This document shows positions 7,725 through 15,520 of a stretch of DNA of 64,000 bases, one piece after another. The stretch is taken from assembly GCF_014174495.1 (NCBI RefSeq), contig NZ_JACJHR010000036.1:20668-84667 (forward strand). Direction: 5' to 3'. This stretch comes from Amycolatopsis echigonensis (lineage in GTDB: Bacteria > Actinomycetota > Actinomycetes > Mycobacteriales > Pseudonocardiaceae). The notes beneath the pieces are model-generated. The model was not told the DNA's origin. It was given only the letters and a program-made list of their open reading frames with translations, and ran no database searches. Numbering within the stretch: the stretch's first letter is position 1; the number at the start of each line of letters is the position of its first letter. A program made the translations under genes and the position numbers.

Positions 7725-8903
7725 CTAGCGCCGCGGGATCCGCAGCCAGTCGGCACCGGCGATCTGCCACCGGTTAGTGCCCGTCGCGAGCTTCACCGGC
7801 CAGCCCGCGATGTTGTCGTGGTGGGTCTGCCCGGGGCCGAACACGTACGGCGTGCCGACCATCGGGTCGGAGATCGGCTTCATCTCGCGCAGCGCCTTCG
7901 TCACCGATTCCCGCGTGATCTCGCCTTGCATGCCGTTCAGCACCTGCAGGAAATACTTCGCCGCGAGGTAACCGCCTTGGCTGAACGAGGTCAGCGGAAT
8001 GTTGTTGCGCGTCATGAGATCCCGCCACTCCTTGGTGCGCGGGCTCGACGGGTCGGTGAACGGGTAGAACTCGGCTGGCACGTAAACGCCCTTGCCCGCT
8101 TCCGAAACCGCCTTCGCGTACTGTTCACTGTAGACACTCGTGAGCAGCAGCCAGGTCACATCTTTCCAACCCTGTGCCTGCGCGGCTTTCAGCTGGCCGA
8201 TCGAGTCGGGTTCGACGGGGTTGACCGTCACGGCTTTGCACCCGGCGGCGCGTGCCTTGACGATGTAGGGCGTGTAGTCGGAACCGTTGTACGGCACGGT
8301 CGCGTCGACGTACTTCAGTTTCTTGCCGGTGATCTTCGACCATTCGTCGATGGCCGCGCGGTAGTACGGCAGCGTGTTCCCGGCGATTTCCAGCAGTGCG
8401 CACATGTCTTGCAGGTGCAGCACTTCGGAGCCGTACAACAGGGTCAGCGTCATGTCGTGGAACGGCCCGACATTCGCGGGGCCGATGTTCGGGCTGGTGA
8501 AACACGACGGGTCGACGCCGATGCCGGAGATGGAAAGCACCTTCTCCTGCTGGTAGTACTTGGCGTTGATCTGGCATTCGATGAGGCTGGAAGAACCGAC
8601 GAGTGCGACTGCCTGATCGCCGCCGACGATTTCGCGCGCGGCGGCCGCCGCGGCGGCGGGATCGCCCTTGTCGTCGATGGCGTGGTATTCGATCTTGCGC
8701 CCGTGCACGCCGCCCGCCGCGTTCGCCGCGTCGAAGACGGCCTTGGCGGCCTGGGAGGATTCCGGGAAGGTAGCGGGTCCGCTCAGCGCGTTGACCGAGC
8801 CGACCACGATCGGTCCGTTCGGATCGGCGGTGCCCGCGCAGCCCGCCGCGACCAGCGTGACGAGCACGGCGGAGGCGAGCGCGGGCAGGAACTTTCTCAT
8901 CAT
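7725..8903 (-). CDS. Periplasmic-type substrate-binding lipoprotein of the Liv/HAAT family
   Basis: A 392-residue exported binding protein. The N-terminus has a lipoprotein signal peptide with lipobox LVAAGCAG, placing the lipidated cysteine at residue 22. The mature part is a type I periplasmic binding fold (PIVVGSVNALSGPATFPES... and the GxxAxKYFLQVL region near the end). Tandem ATGs at 8903 and 8900 are both possible starts. It is the first gene of the importer operon and should capture the substrate outside the membrane. A candidate operator with strong dyad symmetry lies at 8951-8994, 48 bp upstream. Ligand inferred, not shown: an amine or aromatic acid, from the neighbouring catabolic genes. 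Confidence 0.92.
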   Translation of the reverse strand: MMRKFLPALASAVLVTLVAAGCAGTADPNGPIVVGSVNALSGPATFPESSQAAKAVFDAANAAGGVHGRKIEYHAIDDKGDPAAAAAAAREIVGGDQAVALVGSSSLIECQINAKYYQQEKVLSISGIGVDPSCFTSPNIGPANVGPFHDMTLTLLYGSEVLHLQDMCALLEIAGNTLPYYRAAIDEWSKITGKKLKYVDATVPYNGSDYTPYIVKARAAGCKAVTVNPVEPDSIGQLKAAQAQGWKDVTWLLLTSVYSEQYAKAVSEAGKGVYVPAEFYPFTDPSSPRTKEWRDLMTRNNIPLTSFSQGGYLAAKYFLQVLNGMQGEITRESVTKALREMKPISDPMVGTPYVFGPGQTHHDNIAGWPVKLATGTNRWQIAGADWLRIPRR

Positions 8904-8950
8904 GGCTCGGCTTTCCGGTCCACAGTGACCAGAGGGGAGAGGGAAAGAGG

Positions 8951-8994
8951 TCGTGAGCGTTGCTGCCGGTTCTAACCGGGATGAACACTCACGA
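8951..8994. promoter_or_regulatory. Candidate activator/operator site of the importer operon
   Basis: A 44-bp element with outer arms TCGTGAGCGTT (8951-8961) and AACACTCACGA (8984-8994), inverted with one mismatch, and an inner palindrome CCGGTTCTAACCGG (8966-8979). The 14-mer TCGTGAGCGTTGCT differs at one position from the site upstream of moaF (10247-10260). It fills the gap between the NTF2 stop (8999) and the binding-protein promoter. The probable ligand protein is the AraC/FeaR-like regulator. Confidence 0.6.
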
Positions 8995-8998
8995 GGCG

Positions 8999-9385
8999 TT
9001 AGTCCGTCGCCGCGGCGACCGGAGCGGAATCCACGATCTGCTCGAAGCTCGCGACCTTGCCGCCGTCGAACTTCCACACGTGCGCGACTCGTGCGGTAAA
9101 CGCCTTGCCGGACTTGCGATTCGTGCCGGTGTACGTCCCCAGTCCGACAATCGAATCGCCAGCGTCCAGCAGCGCGGACAGGGTGAACTGATAACCGTCC
9201 CAGTCGCGCGCGATCGCCTCGAAGACGTTGCGGCGCACCTCGTCCGGACCGGTGTAGGTGCCCGCGTAAGGGAATCCGGCGGCCTCGGTCCAGGTGGTGT
9301 CCGGGCCGATCGGGGCCAGCATGCCGTCGAGGTCGCCGCGGTCGCTCGCCTCGTAGTGCGCGGTGATCACGTCCATATTGGACAC
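8999..9385 (-). CDS. SnoaL-like polyketide-cyclase/NTF2-family protein
   Basis: A 128-residue NTF2-fold protein: helix ITAHYEASDRGDLDGMLAPI, the Pfam SnoaL-like pattern WTEAAGFPYAGTYTGPDEVRRN, then strands with VAHVWKFDGGKVASFEQI. I chose the GTG at 9385 because AAGGAG lies 7 nt upstream; an ATG three codons later is the alternative. The ribosome binding site overlaps the stop of the moaF-like gene, so the two are co-transcribed. SnoaL-like proteins next to amine-oxidase genes are of unknown function. A role in handling a reactive aldehyde or quinone-like intermediate would be speculation. Confidence 0.82.
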   Translation of the reverse strand: MSNMDVITAHYEASDRGDLDGMLAPIGPDTTWTEAAGFPYAGTYTGPDEVRRNVFEAIARDWDGYQFTLSALLDAGDSIVGLGTYTGTNRKSGKAFTARVAHVWKFDGGKVASFEQIVDSAPVAAATD

Positions 9386-9396
9386 GGGAGAACTCC

Positions 9397-10173
9397 TTAG
9401 ATAGGCTGGACGTCGGGATAGCTGATCGAACCGAGCGGATAGATGTTCCCGCCCGCGCGGGAGTGCTCGGATCGGCCGTCGCCGGTGATGCCGAGGAAAA
9501 CGCCGGTGGTGCGCAGGGCGTAGCCGAGGTCGTGCAGCCACACGCTGGCCACCGCGATCCGGAACTCGCGGAAGCAGAAGAGGTACAGGCCGTCGGCGAA
9601 CTTCCAGACAGTCGACAGGTCCACGTCGCCGTGCCCGCGCTGCACGCCCTCGACGCACTGCCAGCAGTAGCGCTCCGAGGAGAGATAAACGTGCTCGTAC
9701 AGGTGGTTCGGGCTGTAGCGGTAGACGTTGCGCTTGCCGATGAGGTCCCGCGACGGACCGGGCACGTGGCCGGTCGGCTCGCCGCCGTCGGTGATGCCGG
9801 CGTGGAAGGTCTGCGAAACCCGCGGCGTGCCTTCGATGTCCTCGTCGCCGATCACCGACCGCACAGTGAGCGCGCGGTGCGTGGTGGTCGAGTAGACGAT
9901 CGTGCGGGCTTCGCCTTCGACGCTTGTCATCGGCACGTTCACGAAAAAGACGTCGGGACGCACCGCGACCGCGTCGTACGGATCCTCGACGCCGTTGCAG
10001 GCAAGCCGTTCACCGTCGAGGAACCGCAGCTCGAGTTTCGCGCCGTCGTCGAGCGTGACGGTGAGCTCCCGGCCGGTAAGGTCCGCGCTGGGCAGCCGGT
10101 AGGTGTCGATCCCGGCGGCGAACTCGTCGTAGGTGCGCCATTCGTCAGGGGAAGGGTCGGACATGCCCATCAT
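9397..10173 (-). CDS. moaF: MoaF-family protein
   Basis: A protein of about 255-258 residues that matches the two-domain MoaF family (lipocalin-like halves) known from monoamine regulons: it starts DEWRTYDEFAAGIDTYRL and has the conserved C-terminal segments YSPNHLYEHVYLSSERYCW and EFRIAVASVWLHDLGYALRTTG. Despite the name given in some databases, molybdenum cofactor biosynthesis is not established for it. Starts at 10173, 10170 and 10164 (MSDPSP) are all possible; none has a strong ribosome binding site. A SnoaL-like gene follows 11 bp later and a candidate operator lies 74 bp upstream. Co-occurrence with an amine oxidase and a FeaR-like regulator supports a monoamine-related role (inference from family context). 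Confidence 0.82.
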   Translation of the reverse strand: MMGMSDPSPDEWRTYDEFAAGIDTYRLPSADLTGRELTVTLDDGAKLELRFLDGERLACNGVEDPYDAVAVRPDVFFVNVPMTSVEGEARTIVYSTTTHRALTVRSVIGDEDIEGTPRVSQTFHAGITDGGEPTGHVPGPSRDLIGKRNVYRYSPNHLYEHVYLSSERYCWQCVEGVQRGHGDVDLSTVWKFADGLYLFCFREFRIAVASVWLHDLGYALRTTGVFLGITGDGRSEHSRAGGNIYPLGSISYPDVQPI

Positions 10174-10246
10174 GCTCGCCGCGCCCCGGCGCGGGAGCGA
10201 ACGTTCATGCGCTGGCGGGCAACTGCCGGACGCTCGCGGTCAACCC

Positions 10247-10281
10247 TCGTGAGCGATGCTAACCGCGATGGCCGCTCAGGA
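10247..10281. promoter_or_regulatory. Candidate operator upstream of moaF
   Basis: TCGTGAGCGATGCT (10247-10260) followed by AACCGCGATG and CGCTCAGGA. The first 14 bases differ at one position from the importer site at 8951. The spacing between the two half-sites is 9 bp shorter here (13 against 22 nt), about one helical turn. The element overlaps the last codons of the AraC-family gene, which is the likely binder. Confidence 0.55.
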
Positions 10282-11223
10282 CGCCTGTGCCCGCAGCCCG
10301 CTCGGCGACTCCCCGAACGCGGCCCGGAACACCCGCGAAAAGTGCGCCGCGTCGACAAATCCCCACCGCGCCGCGATGGCCGCGACCGGACGTGCCGCCA
10401 GCAGCGGATCCCGCAGATCCCGGCGGCAATGCTCCAGCCGCCGCTGGCGGATCCATCCCGCCACGGTCGTCCCCTGCTCCTGGAACAACCCGTGCAGATG
10501 CCGCGTCGAGATGTAATGCTCCGCCGCGATCTGCGCCGGACCAAGGTCGGAGCGGGACAGATTCGCGTCGATGTAGCCGCGGATGCGCCGCATCAGGTCG
10601 TGGTGCGGGTCGGCGGCCGCGCGGTCCAGGTCGAGTTCGGTGGCCAGCATCGTGGTGAGCAGGTCGACCGCGTTGTGCGCCAGCCGCACGCCCACCGGGC
10701 TCGTCAGCACGTCCAGATTCCCGCCCAGCTGCGCCAGGAACGGCACCACGACGTTGCCCACGCCCTCGCGACCGGACATCCGCACCGCGGTGAGCTGACC
10801 GACGAGATCCCGGGGCAGGTCGACCTTCTGCTGCGGGAACATCAGCACCAGCGTCCGGAAATTCTCTTCGAACACGAGCGAATACGGCCGGTTCGTGTCG
10901 TACAGCGCGACGTCGCCGGGCCGCAGCACGGCTTCGCGGCCGTCCTGGGTGAGGATGCCGGTGCCGGCCAGCATCACGCTCAGCTTGTAGCACGGCCGGT
11001 CGGAGCGGGCGATGAGTTCCGGCGTGCGCTCCACCTCGTGCGGCGACGCGGTGATCTCGGTGAGCGCGATCTCGCCCGCCTCGTGCGTGCGGAGCCTGCC
11101 GTGGAACCGGTCGCGGTGGTCAGTGCTCACCTGCAGCGGCACGAACGAGCGCAGGACCGCGGACCGGAATTCCGTGAAGTCCTGCGCGACCGCGGTCGGC
11201 GTCTGCAAGATTGCCGTCATCAT
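10276..11223 (-). CDS. AraC-family regulator, FeaR-like
   Basis: A 315-residue regulator. Residues about 25-190 are an AraC-binding-2 type sensory domain (including DRPCYKLSVMLAGTG and GREAVLRPGDVALYDTNRPY), the type found in FeaR, the activator of tyramine/phenylethylamine oxidase genes. Residues about 212-312 carry the double helix-turn-helix (STRHLHGLFQEQG and RWGFVDAAHFSRVFRAAFG). It lies between hpaD and moaF on the same strand and is separated from hpaD by a palindromic repeat that could terminate transcription. Three related motifs upstream of the amine oxidase, moaF and the importer suggest its regulon. Inducer inferred as an aromatic amine or its aldehyde/acid product. Confidence 0.9.
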   Translation of the reverse strand: MMTAILQTPTAVAQDFTEFRSAVLRSFVPLQVSTDHRDRFHGRLRTHEAGEIALTEITASPHEVERTPELIARSDRPCYKLSVMLAGTGILTQDGREAVLRPGDVALYDTNRPYSLVFEENFRTLVLMFPQQKVDLPRDLVGQLTAVRMSGREGVGNVVVPFLAQLGGNLDVLTSPVGVRLAHNAVDLLTTMLATELDLDRAAADPHHDLMRRIRGYIDANLSRSDLGPAQIAAEHYISTRHLHGLFQEQGTTVAGWIRQRRLEHCRRDLRDPLLAARPVAAIAARWGFVDAAHFSRVFRAAFGESPSGLRAQAS

Positions 11224-11261
11224 GTCACCTCTCCGTCGAAGTGCCGATACCGCTGCTGGTG

Positions 11262-11316
11262 GTCCGTGAAGGGCCCCTTCCGGGAATCAGATTCCCTCAA
11301 GGAGCCCTTCACGGAC
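11262..11316. repeat. Dispersed palindromic repeat, family 1, complete copy
   Basis: A 55-bp element with outer arms GTCCGTGAAGGG (11262-11273) and CCCTTCACGGAC (11305-11316), perfectly complementary, and an inner GGGAATC...GATTCCC-like dyad. A shortened copy occurs at 41534-41577 with the same core CCGGGAATCAGATT. It lies between hpaD and the araC gene and probably serves as a terminator as well. Two copies far apart in one window suggest a genome-wide REP-like family. Confidence 0.8.
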
Positions 11317-11326
11317 GGAACGCACC

Positions 11327-12379
11327 TTAGACCTGTTCGCCCAGTTTGAAACCCTGGTCGGCCCCGTCGGCGCGGGTGTAGGAGAACCCGTCCGCGCCGA
11401 TGGTCACGTCCATTTCCTTCGTTTCCGTGCGTTCGACGACCGGCTGAAGCTTGCCGTCGAGGTCGAGGACCCGCGAGGCCTCGGTGTACCAGCTCGGCAC
11501 CACCGGATTGCCCCACCAGTCGCGGCGCTGGTTGTCGTGCACGTCCCAGCTGATCACCGGATTGTCCGGGTCGCCGGTGTAGTAGTCGTGCGTGTAGATC
11601 TCGATCCGGTGCCCGTCCGGGTCGCGCACGTACAGATAGAACGCGTTCGACACGCCGTGCCGCCCGGGACCGCGTTCGATCTGGTCCGATTTCCGCACCG
11701 CGCCCAGGTGGTCGCAGATGTGCAGGATCTGGTGCCGCTCGTGGGTCGCGAACGCGATGTGGTGCAGGCGCGGGCCCGCGCCGCCGGTGAGCGCGACGTC
11801 GTGCACGGTCGGTTTGCGGAACATCCACGCCGCGTACACGGTGCCCTCGTCGTCGCGGATGTCTTCCGACACGCGGAAACCGAGGCCCTCGTAGTAAGCC
11901 CGCGCGGCGGGGACGTCCGGCGTGTTGACGTTGAAGTGGTCCAGTCGCGACAGCGCGCCCGCGCCGTGCACGTCGTAGCGCTGGGTGAAGCGCTCGACGT
12001 GTTCGGCCTCGTAGAAGAACTCGATGGGGAAACCGAGCGGATCCAGCACGCGCACCGCTTCGCCGATGCCGCGCGTCGTGCCCGCCGGGACACGGCGTAC
12101 CTCGACGCCGAGTTCCAGGTAGTACGCCTCGGCGACGTCGAGTTCGCCTTCGCCGCGCACGCGGTACGCGAGCACGGCCAGCGCGGGTTCCGCGCCCTTG
12201 CGCAGGATCAGCGAGTGGTGCAGGTATTCCTCGCACGCGCGCAGGTATATCGCTTCGTCGTCCTCGTATGTCACGACGAGACCGAGAACGTCCACATAGA
12301 ACTCTCGCGACGCTTTCAGGTCGCTGACGACGAGTTCCGCGTACGCACAGCGGATGACGTCCGGCGGGGTCGTGGTCAT
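11327..12379 (-). CDS. hpaD: Homoprotocatechuate (3,4-dihydroxyphenylacetate) 2,3-dioxygenase
   Basis: A 350-residue type I extradiol ring-cleavage dioxygenase. It resembles the well-studied Brevibacterium Fe(II) enzyme along its full length (as I recall that sequence). The expected metal ligands are present: His148 (LDHFN), His207 (LHHIAF) and Glu260 (HRIEIYT). The second-sphere residues Asn150, His193 (TVHDVAL) and Tyr250 are also in place. It opens the ring of homoprotocatechuate to 5-carboxymethyl-2-hydroxymuconate semialdehyde in the cytoplasm. The ATG at 12379 overlaps the stop of hpaE by 4 nt, so the two steps are translationally coupled. A palindromic repeat follows the stop and may terminate the operon. 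Confidence 0.96.
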   Translation of the reverse strand: MTTTPPDVIRCAYAELVVSDLKASREFYVDVLGLVVTYEDDEAIYLRACEEYLHHSLILRKGAEPALAVLAYRVRGEGELDVAEAYYLELGVEVRRVPAGTTRGIGEAVRVLDPLGFPIEFFYEAEHVERFTQRYDVHGAGALSRLDHFNVNTPDVPAARAYYEGLGFRVSEDIRDDEGTVYAAWMFRKPTVHDVALTGGAGPRLHHIAFATHERHQILHICDHLGAVRKSDQIERGPGRHGVSNAFYLYVRDPDGHRIEIYTHDYYTGDPDNPVISWDVHDNQRRDWWGNPVVPSWYTEASRVLDLDGKLQPVVERTETKEMDVTIGADGFSYTRADGADQGFKLGEQV

Positions 12380-13884
12380 GCCTTGTCCTTCCCGGCCCCG
12401 AAGCGCGCCGTGTGCACGTCGCCGAGCGTGATGTGCACGGCCTGCTGTTCGGTGTAGAAGTCGATCGAGCGGTAGCCGCCTTCGTGGCCGAGGCCGGACG
12501 CCTTGACCCCGCCGAACGGCGTGCGCAGGTCGCGCACGTTGTGCGAGTTCAGCCAGACCATGCCGGCCTCGATGTTCTGCGCGAAGGTGTGCGCGCGGGT
12601 CAGGTCGGCGGTCCAGACGTAGGCGGCCAGGCCGTATTTGACGTTGTTGGCCAGCTCGAGCGCTTCCTCGTCGGTGTCGAACGGCGTGATCGCCACGACC
12701 GGGCCGAAGATTTCCTCCTGGAAGATCCGCGCGTCCGGCTTCACGTCGGCGAACACCGTCGGAGCCACGTAGTTCCCGGTGCCGAGGCCCTCCGGACGGC
12801 CGCCGCCGGCGAGCAGTTTCCCTTCCGTCTTCCCGATTTCGATGTAGCTCATCACCTTGTCGAAGTGCTCCGGGTGCACCAGCGCGCCGACCTCGGTGGC
12901 CGGGTCGTGCGGGTCGCCGACCACGATGTTGCGCGCGCGTTCGGCGTACCGGGCGCAGAACTCCTCATAAATCGAGCGCTCGACGAGGATCCGGCTGCCC
13001 GCCGTGCAGCGTTCGCCGTTGAGCGAGAAGACGCCGAACAGCGTGGAGTCCAGCGCCGCTTCGAAGTCCGCGTCGGCGAACACGACGGCCGGGGACTTGC
13101 CGCCCAGCTCCATCGACATGCCCTTGAGGCCGGGCGCGCAGTTGCGGAAGATCGTTTCGCCGGTGGTGGTTTCGCCGGTGAACGAGATCAGCCGGACGTC
13201 CGGGTGCTTGACCAGCGCGTCGCCCGCTTCCTCGCCGAGACCGTTGACGAGGTTGAACACCCCGTCCGGCAGGCCGGCCTCGCGGAAGATGTCCGCCCAC
13301 AGGCTCGCCGACAGCGGCGTGAACTCGGCCGGCTTGAGCACCACGGTGCAACCGGACGCCAGTGCCGGCGCGAGCTTCCAGCTCTCCAGCATGAACGGCG
13401 TGTTCCACGGCGTGATCAGCCCGGCGACACCGACCGGCTTGCGGTTGACGTAGTTGACCTGGCGGCCGGGCACCTTGTAGGTGTCGTCGGCCTGCGCGAC
13501 GATCAGGTCCGCGAAAAACCGGAAGTTCTCCGCCGCGCGCTGCGCCTGGCCGAGCGCCTGCTTGATCGGCAGGCCGGTGTCGAAGGTTTCCAGCTCGGCC
13601 AGTCGCGCGTCGCGGCTCTCCACGAGATCGGCGATCTTGTTGAGGATCCGGGCGCGCTGGCGCGGCAGCATTTTCGGCCAGGGGCCGTGGTCGAACGCCT
13701 CTTTGGCCGCGGCGACGGCGAGGTCGATGTCCTCGGCCTTGCCCGCCGAAGCCGTCATGTACGGCTTGTTCGTGACCGGGTCGAGCACCTCGAAGGTCTC
13801 GCCCGAGACGCTGTCGGCCGGCGCGCCGCCGATGTAGTGGCGGATGTGCTCCGGCAGGTTCTCCGGAACGTAGTGCGCGGTCAT
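12376..13884 (-). CDS. hpaE: 5-carboxymethyl-2-hydroxymuconate semialdehyde dehydrogenase
   Basis: A 502-residue NAD-dependent aldehyde dehydrogenase. Catalytic Cys293 (NGERCTAGSRI), general base Glu259 (SMELGGKSP) and Asn160 (TPWNTPFM) are present, and the N-terminal segment LPEHIRHYIGGA is typical of the HpaE subgroup. It oxidises the ring-cleavage product of HpaD. The ATG at 13884 follows GAAGGAAAG; the stop of the upstream aldolase gene is 2 bp before it and hpaD overlaps its stop by 4 nt. The assignment as HpaE rather than a general aldehyde dehydrogenase rests on the direct coupling with hpaD plus sequence character. Confidence 0.92.
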   Translation of the reverse strand: MTAHYVPENLPEHIRHYIGGAPADSVSGETFEVLDPVTNKPYMTASAGKAEDIDLAVAAAKEAFDHGPWPKMLPRQRARILNKIADLVESRDARLAELETFDTGLPIKQALGQAQRAAENFRFFADLIVAQADDTYKVPGRQVNYVNRKPVGVAGLITPWNTPFMLESWKLAPALASGCTVVLKPAEFTPLSASLWADIFREAGLPDGVFNLVNGLGEEAGDALVKHPDVRLISFTGETTTGETIFRNCAPGLKGMSMELGGKSPAVVFADADFEAALDSTLFGVFSLNGERCTAGSRILVERSIYEEFCARYAERARNIVVGDPHDPATEVGALVHPEHFDKVMSYIEIGKTEGKLLAGGGRPEGLGTGNYVAPTVFADVKPDARIFQEEIFGPVVAITPFDTDEEALELANNVKYGLAAYVWTADLTRAHTFAQNIEAGMVWLNSHNVRDLRTPFGGVKASGLGHEGGYRSIDFYTEQQAVHITLGDVHTARFGAGKDKA

Positions 13885-13886
13885 GG

Positions 13887-14831
13887 TCACTTTCCTTCCA
13901 CAGCGAAGCCGTCGACGGGCGAGAGGTACTGCTCGCCCTGGCGCATCAGTTCGGTGATCCGGGCGATGCCCGGTTCGGTCGGGGTGATCAGCGGCGGGCG
14001 CACGAAGCCCGACCGGATGAGCCCGCGCTGCTCCAGCACCCATTTGCCCGGTGCCGGGTTGGTCTCGACGAACAGCAGGTCGACCAGCGGGTGCAAGCCG
14101 TAGTGGATCTCGCGGGCGCGGTCGAAGTCGCCTTCAGTCCACGCGCGATACATCTCGGCGCTGGCCGCCGGGGCGATGTTGGCGGTGGCGCTCACGAAAC
14201 CGGCGCCGCCGAGGGAAAGCAGCGGCAGGCACAGCAGTTCGATGCCCGACCAGACGAGCAATTCCTTGCCGCACAAGTGAAGGACGCGGGAGAAGTGCTC
14301 GAAGTCCTTGGTGGTTTCCTTGATCCCGACGAAGTTGTCGAAGTCGCGGAACAGCCGCGCGACCGTCTCCGGCGCGAGGTCGACCGACGTCCGGCTCGGC
14401 ACGTTGTAGGCGACGATCGGCAGGTCCGGGAATTCCTTCGCCACCGTGGCGTACCAGCGGTAGAGCGCTTCCTGAGTGGGGCGCGCGTAGTACGGGGTGA
14501 TGATCAGCGCGGCGTCGATGCCCGCGTCGCGAGCCTCGGCGGTCAGCTCCAGCGTATCGTCGAGCTTCGCCGAACCGGTGCCGGGCATGAACGGCACCTT
14601 GTCGTCCACCGCCTTGGCGACCGTGCGGATCGTCTCCGCGCGCTCGGCCACCGTCATCGCGCCGGGTTCGCCGGTGGAACCGCCGATCGAGACGCCGTGC
14701 GAACCGGACGCGAGCTGCCAGTTCACCAGATTGGTCAGGCTCTCGTGGTCGACCGCGCCGTCTGCCGTGAACGGGGTCATCAGCGGCGCGATCGAGCCCG
14801 TGATGGCGTTCGGGGTACTGCGGAACCTCAT
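13887..14831 (-). CDS. DHDPS/NAL-family aldolase of the homoprotocatechuate operon
   Basis: A 314-residue class I aldolase/lyase of the dihydrodipicolinate synthase family. The Schiff-base lysine is Lys171 (VGIKETTKD), the catalytic tyrosine is Tyr142 (YNVPSR), and the pyruvate-binding loop GGSTGE is at residues 50-55. Arg147 occupies the position that in DHDPS binds the second substrate. The ATG at 14831 follows GGAAGGA; a longer TTG-started version (14858) would overlap the upstream stop. Members handle pyruvate or a 2-oxo acid. In this operon, where no HpaH or HpaI is seen, it may perform the late hydration/aldol cleavage of the 2-oxo-hept-ene-dioate intermediates (inference). Confidence 0.85.
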   Translation of the reverse strand: MRFRSTPNAITGSIAPLMTPFTADGAVDHESLTNLVNWQLASGSHGVSIGGSTGEPGAMTVAERAETIRTVAKAVDDKVPFMPGTGSAKLDDTLELTAEARDAGIDAALIITPYYARPTQEALYRWYATVAKEFPDLPIVAYNVPSRTSVDLAPETVARLFRDFDNFVGIKETTKDFEHFSRVLHLCGKELLVWSGIELLCLPLLSLGGAGFVSATANIAPAASAEMYRAWTEGDFDRAREIHYGLHPLVDLLFVETNPAPGKWVLEQRGLIRSGFVRPPLITPTEPGIARITELMRQGEQYLSPVDGFAVEGK

Positions 14832-14854
14832 GGAGTGGGGTCCTTCCGGGTAGC

Positions 14855-15520
14855 TCAAGCGGGCGGGGCGGCCCGCCGGTCGAGGTAGGCGTCGAGGGTG
14901 GCGGTGCGGTGCCGTCGCGCGGCCAGTTCGAGTTCGAGCGGGTCGGCGTTTTCCTCGATCAGCACCAGCAGTTGTTCGTGTTCCTTGACGGATTCGTGCG
15001 CGCGGCCCGGGACGAAACTGAACGTCGAATCGCGCAGCGAGGCCAGCCGGTGCCAGCCGCGGTGTACGAGGTCGAGCACGTGTGGGTTCGGGCAGGGTTC
15101 GAAAAGGACTGAATGGAACTCTTGGTTCAGCTCGGTGAAGCGGTGCGGTTCGAAGTTTTCCAGCGACAGGCGCATCTGCTCGTTGATCGCGCGCGCCCGT
15201 TCGATGTCCTCGGGGGACAACTTCGGCGCGGACAGCGAGGTGGCGAAACCTTCCACCAGGGCAAGGGTTTGCATGGTGTGCTCGTAGGCGGTCTCGTCGA
15301 CCATCACCACCTGCGCGCCGACGTTCCGCTCGAACGTGACCAGCCCTTCGGCTTCGAGCAGCCGGATCGCTTCGCGCACCGGGACGACGCTGACGTCCAG
15401 TTCCTTGGCGATTTGCCCGAGCACCAAGCGATAGCCGGGACCGAAGGTCCGGTCCGCGATCCGGTCCTTGATCCAGCGGTACGCGCGCTGGGATTTGCTT
15501 TCGCCTGCTACGGGCGCCAC
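14855..15520 (-). CDS. GntR-family regulator (FadR/FCD type) of the homoprotocatechuate operon
   Basis: A 221-residue regulator with a winged helix N-terminus (residues about 10-75; LGQIAKELDVSVVPVREAIRLLEAEGLV) and an all-helical FCD ligand-binding domain with the metal-binding-type residues in FTELNQEFHSVLF. The GTG start at 15520 lies inside the end of the FAH-RraA gene (13-nt overlap), so it is translated from the same mRNA. A perfect ATATCT-CAAA-AGATAT dyad upstream of the operon's first gene (16991-17006) is the likely operator. The inducer is probably homoprotocatechuate or a ring-cleavage product (inference). Confidence 0.9.
   Translation of the reverse strand: MAPVAGESKSQRAYRWIKDRIADRTFGPGYRLVLGQIAKELDVSVVPVREAIRLLEAEGLVTFERNVGAQVVMVDETAYEHTMQTLALVEGFATSLSAPKLSPEDIERARAINEQMRLSLENFEPHRFTELNQEFHSVLFEPCPNPHVLDLVHRGWHRLASLRDSTFSFVPGRAHESVKEHEQLLVLIEENADPLELELAARRHRTATLDAYLDRRAAPPA

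Noticed and set aside
12412..14103. A 563-codon plus-strand frame opposite hpaE
   Set aside because: HpaE on the minus strand has full aldehyde dehydrogenase motifs and coupled neighbours. The plus-strand frame has no recognisable domain.
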